A stretch of DNA of 64,000 nt from Bacillota bacterium (lineage in GTDB: Bacteria; Bacillota; Sulfobacillia; Sulfobacillales; Sulfobacillaceae): NCBI GenBank assembly GCA_021797515.1, contig JAJZZP010000032.1, positions 1 through 64,000 on the forward strand. The letters are read 5' to 3'. Position numbers and translations under genes: made by a program. The notes under the pieces were generated by a model. It saw nothing but the letters and a program-made list of their open reading frames with translations, was not told the origin of the DNA and did not search any database. This document shows, one piece after another, positions 9,004-18,078 of the stretch; position 1 is the first letter of the stretch, and every line of letters starts with the position of its first letter.

Positions 9004-9355
9004 GCAAACGCTCCTTTCTCATTGCTAGTGTGCCCCGGCGGGTAAATGCTCAATCGATGTCCCGATCAAGAGGGTAAAAAATGTGCTCATTGCGCCACCG
9101 CCATTGGCCTATCCGTTTTTGTAACCCCAACGGTTTTTCCCGTCTGACTCAGAAAGTTAGAGAGATCCTGCAGGAATTTTGCCGCGAATGTGGAACTCTG
9201 CCATTGGGACGCAAATCACAGGTATCCGCAATCCCCCAAAGGACACACGGGTTGCGGATAATGCAGAGACCCCCTAGTGTCGGCGCCAGGTCCTCTACTG
9301 CATCTTAGACCTCTTGTGTCCATCCATTCGACAAATTGACAGGAGGGACTAAACC
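9004..9355. other. Intergenic region, no gene supported
   Basis: This 352-base gap separates divergently transcribed fin and the MFS gene. Open frames here lack ribosome sites and show no recognisable motif. Near the right end AGGAGGG (9341-9347) is the ribosome site of the MFS gene. Confidence 0.5.
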
Positions 9356-10675
9356 TTGGTGAATATGAATCGGCTCGGCGACGCGCGTTGGACCCGGAAA
9401 ACCACATGGATGTTTATCTCCTTCGTTCTTGGCTTGGCTCTCGAATCCTATGTGTTTTCGCTGGCCTCCATCGCAATCTATTGGGTGACCATGCCTAAAG
9501 CTCTAGGGGAATTGCTCCTCGCTTGGGCCCCTATCTGGCTTATTATAGGCATCATCCTTGCAGGTCCGTTCTCGGACAAATATGGGAGAAAAATCACGTT
9601 GTACGCTACTTTGGTCCTGTACGCCATCGGAGGCATCGTACTGTTCTTCGGCTATAGCTATGTTGTGATTTTGATCTCCCTTGCCCTCATGCTCATTGCC
9701 GGAGGCGGTGAAATGAACTCGATCATGGTGGCCAGCCACGAGCTCATGCCGCGCAAACACCGCGGAAAAGCTACCATGATGATCATCAACGGCATCAACT
9801 TCGGCGGAACTGTTCTGGCCATCGTGGCATTAGCGACTGCGGCAATTACGGGAAAGTCAGCGGTGGCGGTTCAGCGTGACGTTGTGGCGATTGCCGTGTT
9901 AATCGTCGTTGCGATTCTCTTTGCCACCCGCGTTAGCATGCCAGAATCGTTCCTGTGGCTTCAAAAGAAAGGACGGACCCAGCAGCTTGACAAGACCATC
10001 ACATCATATTTTGGGTCCGAAGTATATGCGGATGCGGTGATAAAAGAAGTCGTCGAGTCGGCGGCTCCACCTATTCGTCCGGCTAGCCCCGGCTATCTTT
10101 GGTTTACCATGATTATCATGATCATCGTAGCGGCCGCCAATACCATCGGCTTTGGGCTGATGGCATACGCACTGGCTTTCGCCTTCTTCCCCCATCTCCA
10201 ACCAGCCATCCTGGCCGTTTTTGAAGGTTCTGGGTTCGTTATCGGATTTCTAGGCCTCATCGCCGACAGGGTATCCCGAAAGAAATTCCTCTTCTGGAGC
10301 TTCCTGGGCACCTTTGCCATGACGGTCATCGTGGGTCTCACCACAAAAGCATGGCAACACGATATGACGCTGTTTTGGTTCCTGCTGATCATCCTGGCCG
10401 GGGTCAACTCGCTGTGCTACTTAACTGAAGATACCGTAAAAGCGGAGGTCTGGCCTACCTTGCACCGGGGCACACTGACCGCGGTAGCTCGATTCATCTC
10501 TATCGGCCTGTACATCCCGACCATTTACATCACCGCCAACATGTCCACCACGCATTACATCCTATTTAATGCCGCGGTATGGCTGGTGGGAACGCTGGCT
10601 GCAGCCGCTTGGCTCATCTGGGGTCGAGAAACCGGGCATGGAGTCAGCATTCAGGTGGCATCAGGAGAAGCTTAA
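9356..10675 (+). CDS. Major facilitator superfamily transporter
   Basis: The 439-residue protein has about 12 hydrophobic segments and the MFS loop 2-3 motif GPFSDKYGRK near residue 66, repeated weakly near residue 300 (GLIADRVSRKK). The overall pattern (ESYVF in helix 1, GGGEMNS in helix 4, MPESFLWL after helix 6) resembles the sugar/organic-acid porter branch. The substrate cannot be assigned. The TTG at 9356 (or GTG 9359) follows AGGAGGG. It is transcribed against its neighbours and ends in its own strong terminator, so it looks like an independent unit inserted between pth and fin. Confidence 0.85.
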   Translation: MVNMNRLGDARWTRKTTWMFISFVLGLALESYVFSLASIAIYWVTMPKALGELLLAWAPIWLIIGIILAGPFSDKYGRKITLYATLVLYAIGGIVLFFGYSYVVILISLALMLIAGGGEMNSIMVASHELMPRKHRGKATMMIINGINFGGTVLAIVALATAAITGKSAVAVQRDVVAIAVLIVVAILFATRVSMPESFLWLQKKGRTQQLDKTITSYFGSEVYADAVIKEVVESAAPPIRPASPGYLWFTMIIMIIVAAANTIGFGLMAYALAFAFFPHLQPAILAVFEGSGFVIGFLGLIADRVSRKKFLFWSFLGTFAMTVIVGLTTKAWQHDMTLFWFLLIILAGVNSLCYLTEDTVKAEVWPTLHRGTLTAVARFISIGLYIPTIYITANMSTTHYILFNAAVWLVGTLAAAAWLIWGRETGHGVSIQVASGEA

Positions 10676-10746
10676 TTACTCTGCAAACTATCGGACAGAC
10701 GCGAAAAACCGATTAAAAGGACTTCGGCCAGCAACAAGACGGCCGA

Positions 10747-10784
10747 AACTAAAGGGCACCTGAACGAGTGCCCTTTAGTTTTTT
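10747..10784 (+). terminator. Strong rho-independent terminator after the MFS gene
   Basis: A perfect 13-bp stem (10747-10759 with 10768-10780), an 8-base loop, and a run of six T ending at 10784. The A-rich left arm also gives a T-rich flank on the minus strand, so it may work in both directions, ending pth as well. Confidence 0.92.
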
Positions 10785-10805
10785 GGCATGATCTATTGAT
10801 TGCGA

Positions 10806-11369
10806 CTAATGGTTAAAACGGTTCATAGCCCGTTCCGCTCCTTCGGTCATTGTGACTTCCAATGCCTCGCGAGCGCGTTTCAAGGTGTCTTCCAACACGG
10901 ACCATTCGTCTTTAGGAAATCGTTGTAAAACCCAATCAATGACCCGAAAATCCTGAGGAGGCCGCCCAATCCCTATTTTCAGTCGGAGAAATTCTTCAGT
11001 ACCCAACTGTTCGATAATGGATTTCAACCCATTGTGACCACCACTGGATCCCGATACCCGTATTCTGATCCGCCCCAATGGAAGGTCAAGGTCATCGGCA
11101 ACCACCATAACCTGGTCAGCGCTCCAGCGATGCCAATGCATCATTGCCGCCACCGCTTCACCACTCCGATTCATGTAGGTCAGGGGTTTTAACAAGAATC
11201 GGTCTTGATAGCGGCATACTAATCCATAGCGGGTCTTCGACCATCCCACTCCACTATCTTTAGCCAATCCGTCAACTGTCATGAATCCCACATTATGACG
11301 TGTCTTGGCATAGTCTAGTCCCGGATTCCCGAGTCCCACAATCAGTTTCAAAGCGTTTAGATTACTCAA
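10806..11369 (-). CDS. pth: Peptidyl-tRNA hydrolase
   Basis: The 187-residue protein is a canonical bacterial Pth (SpoVC in Bacillus). It has LIVGLGNPGLDYAKTRHNVGF with the catalytic His, LLKPLTYMNRSGEAV, VVADDLDLPLGRIR with the catalytic Asp, and GSSGGHNGLKSI. It releases tRNA from prematurely dropped peptidyl-tRNA. Its start overlaps the prs stop by 8 bases, so it is co-transcribed with prs and glmU. The general stress protein gene ctc, between prs and pth in Bacillus, is absent here. Confidence 0.97.
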   Translation of the reverse strand: MSNLNALKLIVGLGNPGLDYAKTRHNVGFMTVDGLAKDSGVGWSKTRYGLVCRYQDRFLLKPLTYMNRSGEAVAAMMHWHRWSADQVMVVADDLDLPLGRIRIRVSGSSGGHNGLKSIIEQLGTEEFLRLKIGIGRPPQDFRVIDWVLQRFPKDEWSVLEDTLKRAREALEVTMTEGAERAMNRFNH

Positions 11370-12306
11370 ACAACTTGGAAACCGACAAATCCTCGTGCAC
11401 CCGCATAATGGCTTCCGCCATCAAACCGGCAACCGAATTCACTTGAATACGCTCCATGGGCCGATGCAATAGGATGGTATCGGTAACCAGCACCTCCTTA
11501 ATAACAGACTCATGCAACAGTCCTAGACAATCACCAGAAAAAACGGGGTGGGTGCAGGCCGCATAAACAGCTTGAGCTCCTAGGTCCATAATGGCAGCTG
11601 CCGCCTTAACAATCGTTCCCCCGGTATCAATCATATCGTCGACGATAACGACCGTCTTGTCTCGAACTTTGCCAATGACATTAACCACTTCGGAAACATT
11701 GGGGGCTGGTCTCCGCTTATCAATAAAGCCTAATGGTGCGCCCAAATCTTTCGCCATCTTGCGTGCCCGGTACACCCCCCCGGCATCCGGAGAAAAAATC
11801 ATAAGGTTGTCCAGATTTTTTGCAGAAATAGCCTCTGACAGGATTCGACTGCCCTGCAGATTATCCACCGGGATATCAAAAAACCCTTGGATTTGCGGAG
11901 CATGCAAGTCCATAGTCAATACTCTCCTCGCGCCAGCCACGGTGATCAAGTTTGCTACCAATTTGGCCGAAATGGGCTCTCGGCCCTGTTCTTTGCGATC
12001 CTGCCGAGCATATCCGTAAAAGGGAACCACCGCGGTAACCCGCCGCGCTGAAGCCCGGCGGGCAGCATCAATTAACAGCAGCAATTCCATTAGGTTATCG
12101 TTGACGGGCCCCGATGTCGGTTGAATGATGTAGACGTCGGCCCCCCGAACATTTTCCAAAAGGCGGACCCGAATTTCTCCATTGGAAAATCGGCCCACGT
12201 GAGCTTGACCTAACATGATACCTAAATTCGAGACAATTTTTTCGGCTAAGGGCCGATTCGCGTTTCCTGTAAAAATCTTTAGTTCGCCTTCTCGTTCGAA
12301 CCCCAT
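11362..12306 (-). CDS. prs: Ribose-phosphate pyrophosphokinase
   Basis: The 314-residue enzyme makes PRPP from ribose-5-phosphate and ATP for nucleotide, His and Trp synthesis. It shows the class I PRPP synthetase features: LKIFTGNANRPLAEKI at the start, FSNGEIRV, PFYGYARQDRK, the Mg-binding TMDLHAPQIQGFFDIPVDNL, and the PRPP-binding loop VIVDDMIDTGGT. It lies between glmU and pth, as in most Firmicutes, and overlaps pth by 8 bases. Confidence 0.97.
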   Translation of the reverse strand: MGFEREGELKIFTGNANRPLAEKIVSNLGIMLGQAHVGRFSNGEIRVRLLENVRGADVYIIQPTSGPVNDNLMELLLLIDAARRASARRVTAVVPFYGYARQDRKEQGREPISAKLVANLITVAGARRVLTMDLHAPQIQGFFDIPVDNLQGSRILSEAISAKNLDNLMIFSPDAGGVYRARKMAKDLGAPLGFIDKRRPAPNVSEVVNVIGKVRDKTVVIVDDMIDTGGTIVKAAAAIMDLGAQAVYAACTHPVFSGDCLGLLHESVIKEVLVTDTILLHRPMERIQVNSVAGLMAEAIMRVHEDLSVSKLFE

Positions 12307-12341
12307 GAGCCCTTAAGTACCCCTTCCTGTGGTTGCCTCGA

Positions 12342-13715
12342 TTATGAGTGTGTTGTGTCTTTTTGCCGCTGCTTACGTTCTTTTGCCCATCCCGGTTTAA
12401 CTTCCTGACGAGAGCGTGCAATGGCCAGACCACCTGGGGGAACATTCTGCGTCACCGTGGATCCCGCCGCCACGTAAGACCCGGAGCCAATTTCCACTGG
12501 AGCCACTAAATTTGCATTACACCCGACAAAAGCCTCATCCCCAATGAAGGTAGGGTGCTTGGTTTTTCCGTCATAGTTGACGATCACTGTGCCAGCGCCG
12601 ATATTGACTCGGCTTCCAATGGTGGCATCGCCCAAATACGAATGATGACCGGCTTTGGTTCCAATGCCCACCCGGGTGTTCTTCAATTCAACGAAATTGC
12701 CAATCTTTACGTTGTGATCCAGGTAGGTTCCTGCCCTCAAATGACTAAATGGCCCTACACTGCATCGACTCGCCAGAGCACTTTGCTCGACCACCGAACG
12801 ATCAACCGTAACGCCATCTCCAATCCGACTTGATACTATTGTGGCCATGGGACCAATGTGACACTCGCGTCCAATTTTGGTTTTCCCGCGAAGAAATGTC
12901 ATCGGATACAGCACGGTATCCTGGCCTACTTCGACATCTGCGTCAACATAGGTCGAAGCAGGATCAACAATAGTCACCCCTTGATCGAAAAGTCGATCCA
13001 ACGTCAATTGTCGCAGCCTGGCCTCGGCCGTCGCCAACTCCCGCCGTGTGTTAATTCCCATAACCAGAGAGGGTTGCGAGAACAGCAGAGTGGAAACTTC
13101 GTCCCCGTTCTGCAACAACAGGGCAACTGCTTCCGTCAAATATCTCTCTCCGTCATGCCACGGCAATTGCTCCAACACTTCGCGCAAGTGTGAGGTACGC
13201 CATACCCCAATTCCGGTATTGATTTCCTGAATGTTTCGCACTTGGGCATCGGCGTCCTTTTCCTCGACGATGGCCCGCAGGGAATTGTCTGGATTGCGCA
13301 CAATCCTTCCGTATCCTTTGGGATCTTCCATATAGGTCGTTACAATGGTGGTCATCGCGTTGCTTTGCTGATGTTGCTGCACCAAATCTTGGATTAATGC
13401 TGGAGGAATCAAGGGACAGTCGCCGACTAAAACCAGGAGATTCTCAACCGAACTAGGCATGACCTCCAAAGCTCTCAAAACTGCGTCGCCCGTGCCATGC
13501 ATTTCGGGCTGGTTGACAAAATCTGCTTTACCCTCTAAGGCCTCTTCTACACGTTCCGCCTGGTATCCCACCACCACATACGGACGGCCCAATCCAGATT
13601 GGCTTATTGCCCGCACGACGTGCTCCACTAGCGGTACCCCGCCAAGTTCGTGTAAGGCTTTGGCTATTGAGGAATGCATACGCTTTCCGCGTCCAGCGGC
13701 CAAAATTACCGGCAT
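12342..13715 (-). CDS. glmU: Bifunctional GlmU: N-acetylglucosamine-1-P uridyltransferase / glucosamine-1-P acetyltransferase
   Basis: The N-terminal nucleotidyltransferase domain begins with VILAAGRGKRMHSS and continues with GTGDAVLRA, VGDCPL and NTGIGVW. The C-terminal half is a left-handed beta helix of hexapeptide repeats with the acetyltransferase sites (YLDHNVKIGNFVELKN, HHSYLGDATIGSRVNIGAGT). It makes UDP-GlcNAc for peptidoglycan. I prefer the ATG at 13715, five bases after GGGAG; the frame also contains an ATG at 13727 that would include that ribosome site. It is 35 bases upstream of prs. Confidence 0.96.
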   Translation of the reverse strand: MPVILAAGRGKRMHSSIAKALHELGGVPLVEHVVRAISQSGLGRPYVVVGYQAERVEEALEGKADFVNQPEMHGTGDAVLRALEVMPSSVENLLVLVGDCPLIPPALIQDLVQQHQQSNAMTTIVTTYMEDPKGYGRIVRNPDNSLRAIVEEKDADAQVRNIQEINTGIGVWRTSHLREVLEQLPWHDGERYLTEAVALLLQNGDEVSTLLFSQPSLVMGINTRRELATAEARLRQLTLDRLFDQGVTIVDPASTYVDADVEVGQDTVLYPMTFLRGKTKIGRECHIGPMATIVSSRIGDGVTVDRSVVEQSALASRCSVGPFSHLRAGTYLDHNVKIGNFVELKNTRVGIGTKAGHHSYLGDATIGSRVNIGAGTVIVNYDGKTKHPTFIGDEAFVGCNANLVAPVEIGSGSYVAAGSTVTQNVPPGGLAIARSRQEVKPGWAKERKQRQKDTTHS

Positions 13716-13803
13716 CGTGTCTCCCATCTAAATTTCCCCCCGATTACCGCGTCCCAAGTACTCAGTCCCTTTTAAGAATACCAAACTTTGCGGGTGCCCT
13801 ACA

Positions 13804-13843
13804 AACCGAAAAAAGGAGCTGCCCTATTCCAGGGCAGCTCCTT
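13804..13843 (-). terminator. Rho-independent terminator after spoVG
   Basis: A perfect 13-bp stem (13813-13825 with 13831-13843) with a 5-base loop, followed on the minus strand by seven T. It lies 21 bases past the spoVG stop and separates spoVG from glmU. Confidence 0.92.
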
Positions 13844-13864
13844 ATGTTCATTACCCCACCGGTG

Positions 13865-14119
13865 TCAAGCCTCCCCTTGAAAGACCTCCAGTACGGCTTT
13901 TTGTATTCGTTCGCGCGCTTGTTGCGTGATCGGATGCGCCACATCCCGGAATTCGCCATCGGGAGTTTTTCTGCTCGGCATGGCCACAAAGAGCCCCTTG
14001 AGTCCCTCAACAACCTTTACGTCATGAATGACGAATTCTCCATCAAGCGTGACCGAAGCCACGGCTTTCATTTTGCCGTCGGTAGTCATTCTGCGCAGTC
14101 GTACGTCTGTAATTTCCAC
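13865..14119 (-). CDS. spoVG: SpoVG, RNA-binding regulator of septation/sporulation
   Basis: The 84-residue protein is a typical Spo[12 protein letters not shown] start, [37 protein letters not shown] and AHPIT. SpoVG binds RNA and DNA and affects asymmetric septation and many other genes. AAGGAGG precedes the GTG start at 14119. A strong terminator follows, so it can be expressed apart from glmU. In Bacillus the upstream gene is yabJ/ridA; here it is a threonine dehydratase. Confidence 0.97.
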   Translation of the reverse strand: MEITDVRLRRMTTDGKMKAVASVTLDGEFVIHDVKVVEGLKGLFVAMPSRKTPDGEFRDVAHPITQQARERIQKAVLEVFQGEA

Positions 14120-14242
14120 GGTGAATCCTCCTTGCAGCCTCAGTTACAGTCGACCCAATACTGGGTGACATAACCTTCGCCACTAATACGGCAGATTCCT
14201 CTCAATTGTCGAAATTTTTGTTACGAATGACGTCTTTCGACT

Positions 14243-15460
14243 TTATTGTTGCACCATCACTGTATACCCGTCTTGCCGCAAGGTCTCCAATATCTCATCA
14301 ATATGTTGCTGGTTTCGGGTTTCGACGACAACTTGGATCGAGACCTCCGCCGGAGAAATCCTGGGGTTCCAACGCTCGTGCTCGACCCGTATGACGTTGG
14401 CTTGCAATGTCGCAATTTGGGCTAACAACCGCGACAACTGGCCAGGGCGATCCCCCACCACCGTTCTCATATGCAATTGGCGACCTTCCTCAACCAACCC
14501 TTTTTCAATTATCCGATTTAATAGAGTAACATCAATGTTTCCTCCGCTGACCACAGTGCCTATGGTGCCTAAAGACACTGGCACCACGCCCGACAACAGC
14601 GCAGCCAAGCCTACGGCACCAGCACCTTCGACCACTAATTTGGATCGTTCCAGAAATATTAAGATGGCCCGGGAAATATCGTGTTCCGACACCGTGACAA
14701 TATCGTCGACATATTGCTGGATTAGAGGAAACGTAAGATCTCCCGGCCGTTTGACGGCTATCCCATCAGCAATGGTTCGTACCGATAAAGAAGGCTGAAC
14801 GTTTCCCGCCCTGACCGAATTTACCATCGCCGGGGCGCCTTCAGCCTGTACCCCAATCACCTTGACCAGCGGATGCCTGGCTTTGACAGCCACCGCGATT
14901 CCTGCAATTAAACCCCCACCTCCGATTGGTACAATGATGGCATCGACATTGGGACGTTCATCCAAAATTTCTAATCCTACAGTGCCTTGTCCAGCAATGA
15001 TGTCCTTGTCATCAAACGCTGGCACCAAAACTCGCCCGGTGTCCTCCGAGATTTTAAGCGCCATCTGATACGCATCGTCAAAAGTCTCCCCATATAGGCG
15101 CACTTCCGCACCATAGCTCCGAGTCGCTTCGATTTTGGTCATCGAGGCGCCCTCGGGCATATAAATCAGCGCCGTGGAGCCTACCAATCCTGCAGCCAAC
15201 GCGACCCCTTGCGCATGATTTCCCGCAGAAGCTGCCACCACGCCACGCCGCAATTCGTCGGAGGCCAAATGGCGCAACCGATTATACGCGCCCCGCAATT
15301 TAAATGATCCCGCACGCTGCAAGTTTTCCAATTTGAAAAACACCCTGCCGCCGAGTAAGTCGTTGATATAGCCTGACTCCTGCAGAGGTGTAGTGAAGGT
15401 CACCCCTTTTAGGGCTTCTTGCGCTTGCCGCACATCCTCGATCCTTATCGAGTCTCCCAT
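14243..15460 (-). CDS. ilvA: Threonine dehydratase (PLP-dependent) with C-terminal ACT domain
   Basis: The 405-residue enzyme deaminates threonine to 2-oxobutanoate plus ammonia. The PLP lysine is in SFKLRGAYN (Lys54), the substrate loop is SAGNHAQGVA, and the phosphate-binding glycine loop is VPIGGGGLIAG. Residues 330-405 form an ACT-like domain (MRTVVGDRPGQLSRLLAQI), the arrangement of the roughly 400-residue TdcB-plus-ACT form common in Firmicutes rather than the 514-residue biosynthetic IlvA. The product could feed isoleucine synthesis or degradation. It begins 4 bases after the purR stop, so it is in the purR operon. Confidence 0.92.
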   Translation of the reverse strand: MGDSIRIEDVRQAQEALKGVTFTTPLQESGYINDLLGGRVFFKLENLQRAGSFKLRGAYNRLRHLASDELRRGVVAASAGNHAQGVALAAGLVGSTALIYMPEGASMTKIEATRSYGAEVRLYGETFDDAYQMALKISEDTGRVLVPAFDDKDIIAGQGTVGLEILDERPNVDAIIVPIGGGGLIAGIAVAVKARHPLVKVIGVQAEGAPAMVNSVRAGNVQPSLSVRTIADGIAVKRPGDLTFPLIQQYVDDIVTVSEHDISRAILIFLERSKLVVEGAGAVGLAALLSGVVPVSLGTIGTVVSGGNIDVTLLNRIIEKGLVEEGRQLHMRTVVGDRPGQLSRLLAQIATLQANVIRVEHERWNPRISPAEVSIQVVVETRNQQHIDEILETLRQDGYTVMVQQ

Positions 15461-15464
15461 TTTA

Positions 15465-16304
15465 TTACTCGTCCCCCTTTGCCTTGGGTGCGTCCATCCC
15501 CAGTTGCCACGCCCAGTCGCTGGGTTTCACTGCTTGGCTCTCGAATTCGGTCCACTCCAGACAGCTTGAATATTCATCGACGAGTTTTTGTTGCGGTTTG
15601 ACAGTAGCGACCAATATACCTACTCCTACCACTTGGGCGTCAAAATCGTTCAATAAGTCCTGGGCTGCCTTGACCGTACCACCGGCTTTCATAAAGTCAT
15701 CCACAAACAGAATGCGACTGCCGCGCACGGGAGAGCGGCGTGACAAGGTCATTGATTGAATGCGACGCGAAGAGCCCGACAAGTAATTGATGGACAATGA
15801 CGATCCCTCGGAAAGTCGGTTATCTCTCCGCAGCAAAACCACTTCTACCCCAAGAAATCGTGCACAGGCCAGAGCCAGCGGAATCCCTTTGGTTTCCACT
15901 GTGGCGACAAATTGTATAGAAACGTCCCGAAATCGGTGCGCTAACAATTGGCCCATAGGATCAATCCAACTTGGATTAAACAGCAAATCCGTCATGTAGA
16001 GAAATCCATCGGTCATCATGCGACTTGGGTCCGCTAACGCTTGACTCCATTCTTTTAGAGACTTGCGAATACTTGCCCGTTCAATCGCCGGGACGTAACA
16101 AATGCCTCCTTGCACCCCTACCTGGGAGTCAATGCGGCCCAATCTCTGGAGATCGAAAGTGTCTTTGACATCCACCAAGTCTTCGCTAAGAGTGGATTTG
16201 GCAACGCCAAACACTTGACTCAATTCCGTTAGACTGACTTGGGTCAATGGATGTGCCACCAGATACTGGGTTAACATGATCAGGCGTCGATGCCGTTCGT
16301 TCAT
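15465..16304 (-). CDS. purR: Pur operon repressor PurR
   Basis: The 279-residue protein has the Bacillus PurR plan. Residues 1-75 are a winged-helix domain (RRLIMLTQYLVAHPL, FGVAKSTLSEDL). The rest is a phosphoribosyltransferase-like domain with the PRPP-binding loop ILFVDDFMKAGGT. PurR represses purine genes and is released by PRPP, so linkage with prs in the same chromosomal block is sensible. Start ATG 16304 lies downstream of GAGGGAGG. Confidence 0.95.
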   Translation of the reverse strand: MNERHRRLIMLTQYLVAHPLTQVSLTELSQVFGVAKSTLSEDLVDVKDTFDLQRLGRIDSQVGVQGGICYVPAIERASIRKSLKEWSQALADPSRMMTDGFLYMTDLLFNPSWIDPMGQLLAHRFRDVSIQFVATVETKGIPLALACARFLGVEVVLLRRDNRLSEGSSLSINYLSGSSRRIQSMTLSRRSPVRGSRILFVDDFMKAGGTVKAAQDLLNDFDAQVVGVGILVATVKPQQKLVDEYSSCLEWTEFESQAVKPSDWAWQLGMDAPKAKGDE

Positions 16305-16357
16305 TTGCTTGTCGATTCCTCCCTCAATCTTGCGATATTTATCGGATCGACATCGCG

Positions 16358-17092
16358 CTACGTTCGTAAAAGTTGTTCTACCAACGCTAAATCTTGCGGT
16401 TTGTCCACATCAACACCCACTTCCGGGTAAGAAAAGATGAGCGCCCGTCCTTTCACATTTAACAACTTGGCTATCCGCATCTCCGCATCTTGTATAGTAA
16501 GCCGCCCTAAGGCAAATCGAATTAACGTTTTGATGCCAATATCCTTGGCTAATCTAATTGGTGATTTACGATGCCCTAAAAAGACTTTGATTTGGTCCCG
16601 AATTGCTAAGAACTTGGCTGGATTGATCAAAAAGATGTTGCCGCCGGTAAAGGAACCATCCTTTAATCGAACATAAGTTCTCTCGGTCGTTGGATACGTT
16701 GTTTGGGTGAGACTCTTTTCAATAATGGGATAAACCACATCCACATTTTTCGGAGCTTGAGCTAAAAATGTCTCCAAAATCTGAGTAGTGATTAAGGGAA
16801 TGTCTGCCGTCACGACCAATGCGGGTGACGTAGCGTCACTGAGAGTATTAATGCCCGAAAGCAGGTTGCCGACCAGGTCTGTTCCCATAGGAGCTAGCAC
16901 AGTGCCTTCCCGCCATACAGGTTCCGGTCCTACTACAACGATTTGTTCAATGCCGTGAATCCCTTTAATGGCATCCACCACATAGTCCACCATGGGACGT
17001 CCTGCCACCCTGATTTCCGCCTCATATTGCGATGGCGAAACTTCTCTTAGAGCTCCCTGGTTTACTTGCCCTGCCAGTATAATGGCGTGCAC
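16358..17092 (-). CDS. MobA-like nucleotidyltransferase domain protein
   Basis: The 244-residue protein starts with the nucleotidyltransferase loop AIILAGQVNQGALRE, then has VAGRPMVDYVVDAI and VVTADIPLIT, the usual sugar-nucleotide/MobA-like Rossmann core with a metal-binding Asp. The closest assignable group is the NTP_transf_3 (molybdenum cofactor guanylyltransferase-like) family. Proteins of this type recur between ispE and purR in Clostridia, but the reaction is not established. The first loop lacks the classic GxGTRM, so substrate binding may differ. GTG 17092 follows AGAGGAAGGG. Confidence 0.8.
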   Translation of the reverse strand: MHAIILAGQVNQGALREVSPSQYEAEIRVAGRPMVDYVVDAIKGIHGIEQIVVVGPEPVWREGTVLAPMGTDLVGNLLSGINTLSDATSPALVVTADIPLITTQILETFLAQAPKNVDVVYPIIEKSLTQTTYPTTERTYVRLKDGSFTGGNIFLINPAKFLAIRDQIKVFLGHRKSPIRLAKDIGIKTLIRFALGRLTIQDAEMRIAKLLNVKGRALIFSYPEVGVDVDKPQDLALVEQLLRT

Positions 17093-17160
17093 AACGTTCC
17101 CTTCCTCTAGGTGAAAGATTTCCTCAGCATCTTGCGGCTGGGCCTAAAAATGGCGCGCTA

Positions 17161-18078
17161 CTAAGAGTTCAACGGATGCTGCGCGATCGCTTCAGACAAT
17201 TGGGTTGCCGCCACCCATGGCACCTGATTTATGATTAATTTCTCTCGATACCACGCAATCTGGTCAGGATCCATACCCAGGCAGTAATAAGTTCCACCGC
17301 TTCCTGACATGATGCAGGAAAACGGACTGAGCCAACGGCTCACTGCGTCTCTGAAGTCCTTGAGTGGCGGTGATACCCGCCAAGCCGCCGGCTCCAACAC
17401 GTTGCATATCGGGTCGGGTATTATTTGGCGGCACCAGGTACTAACAATCCTATCTACCGAACATTCCTCCTGATTATCCATTATATCGTAGGCCTGGTAA
17501 ACCATTTTGGTAGAGACAGCAAAGCCCGGATTCATCAGCAGTACTCCAAGTTTAGGCCACGCGGTTAGCGATTCATACTGGTTGCCGAATCCAGTAGCCC
17601 GCGCAGCACCTCCCTGCAAGAAAAATGGTGTATCCATTCCGAGTTCGGCGGGCATCGTTCCCCAGTGCAAGCCTAAGCTTTGGGCCCAACGCAACAGTGC
17701 AGCTCCATCGCTACTGCCTCCTCCAAGTCCAGCGCCAACCGGTATCTGTTTCCGCAAGGTCACCTCCACTGGCGGCACTGCGAAGTTTTGCGACAATAGC
17801 CACGCATAGACCCGTTGTATCAGATTAGACTCGGTTTCTAATTCGGGATGGTCCGGCACCACCACCCGAAAGCGGTGATGCGGCACAATCACGACCTCGT
17901 CAGCCAATGCTACGGAATGCAAAATGGTATCAATGGGGTGATATCCGCTAGCGGTACGCGGACCCACCCATAACCCAATGTTAATTTTTGCTCCGGCCCG
18001 CAAGGTTATCGCGGAATCTGGTAGGATATCGTTCATCATAATGCTTAGTATAGCAAACCGCCTATTAAGCGCGATCAC
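17161..18078 (-). CDS. ispE: 4-diphosphocytidyl-2-C-methyl-D-erythritol kinase IspE
   Basis: This GHMP kinase phosphorylates CDP-methylerythritol in the MEP isoprenoid pathway. It shows AKINIGLWVGPRTASGYHPIDT at the start (the Lys is conserved), the ATP loop PVGAGLGGGSSDGAA and the C-terminal SGSGGTYYCL. About 291-305 residues is normal. The frame's GTG at 18078 overlaps the cyanophycin synthetase stop; the ATG pair at 18039/18036 is an equally plausible start. A second MEP gene, ispF, is at 45103-45588. Confidence 0.94.
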   Translation of the reverse strand: MIALNRRFAILSIMMNDILPDSAITLRAGAKINIGLWVGPRTASGYHPIDTILHSVALADEVVIVPHHRFRVVVPDHPELETESNLIQRVYAWLLSQNFAVPPVEVTLRKQIPVGAGLGGGSSDGAALLRWAQSLGLHWGTMPAELGMDTPFFLQGGAARATGFGNQYESLTAWPKLGVLLMNPGFAVSTKMVYQAYDIMDNQEECSVDRIVSTWCRQIIPDPICNVLEPAAWRVSPPLKDFRDAVSRWLSPFSCIMSGSGGTYYCLGMDPDQIAWYREKLIINQVPWVAATQLSEAIAQHPLNS

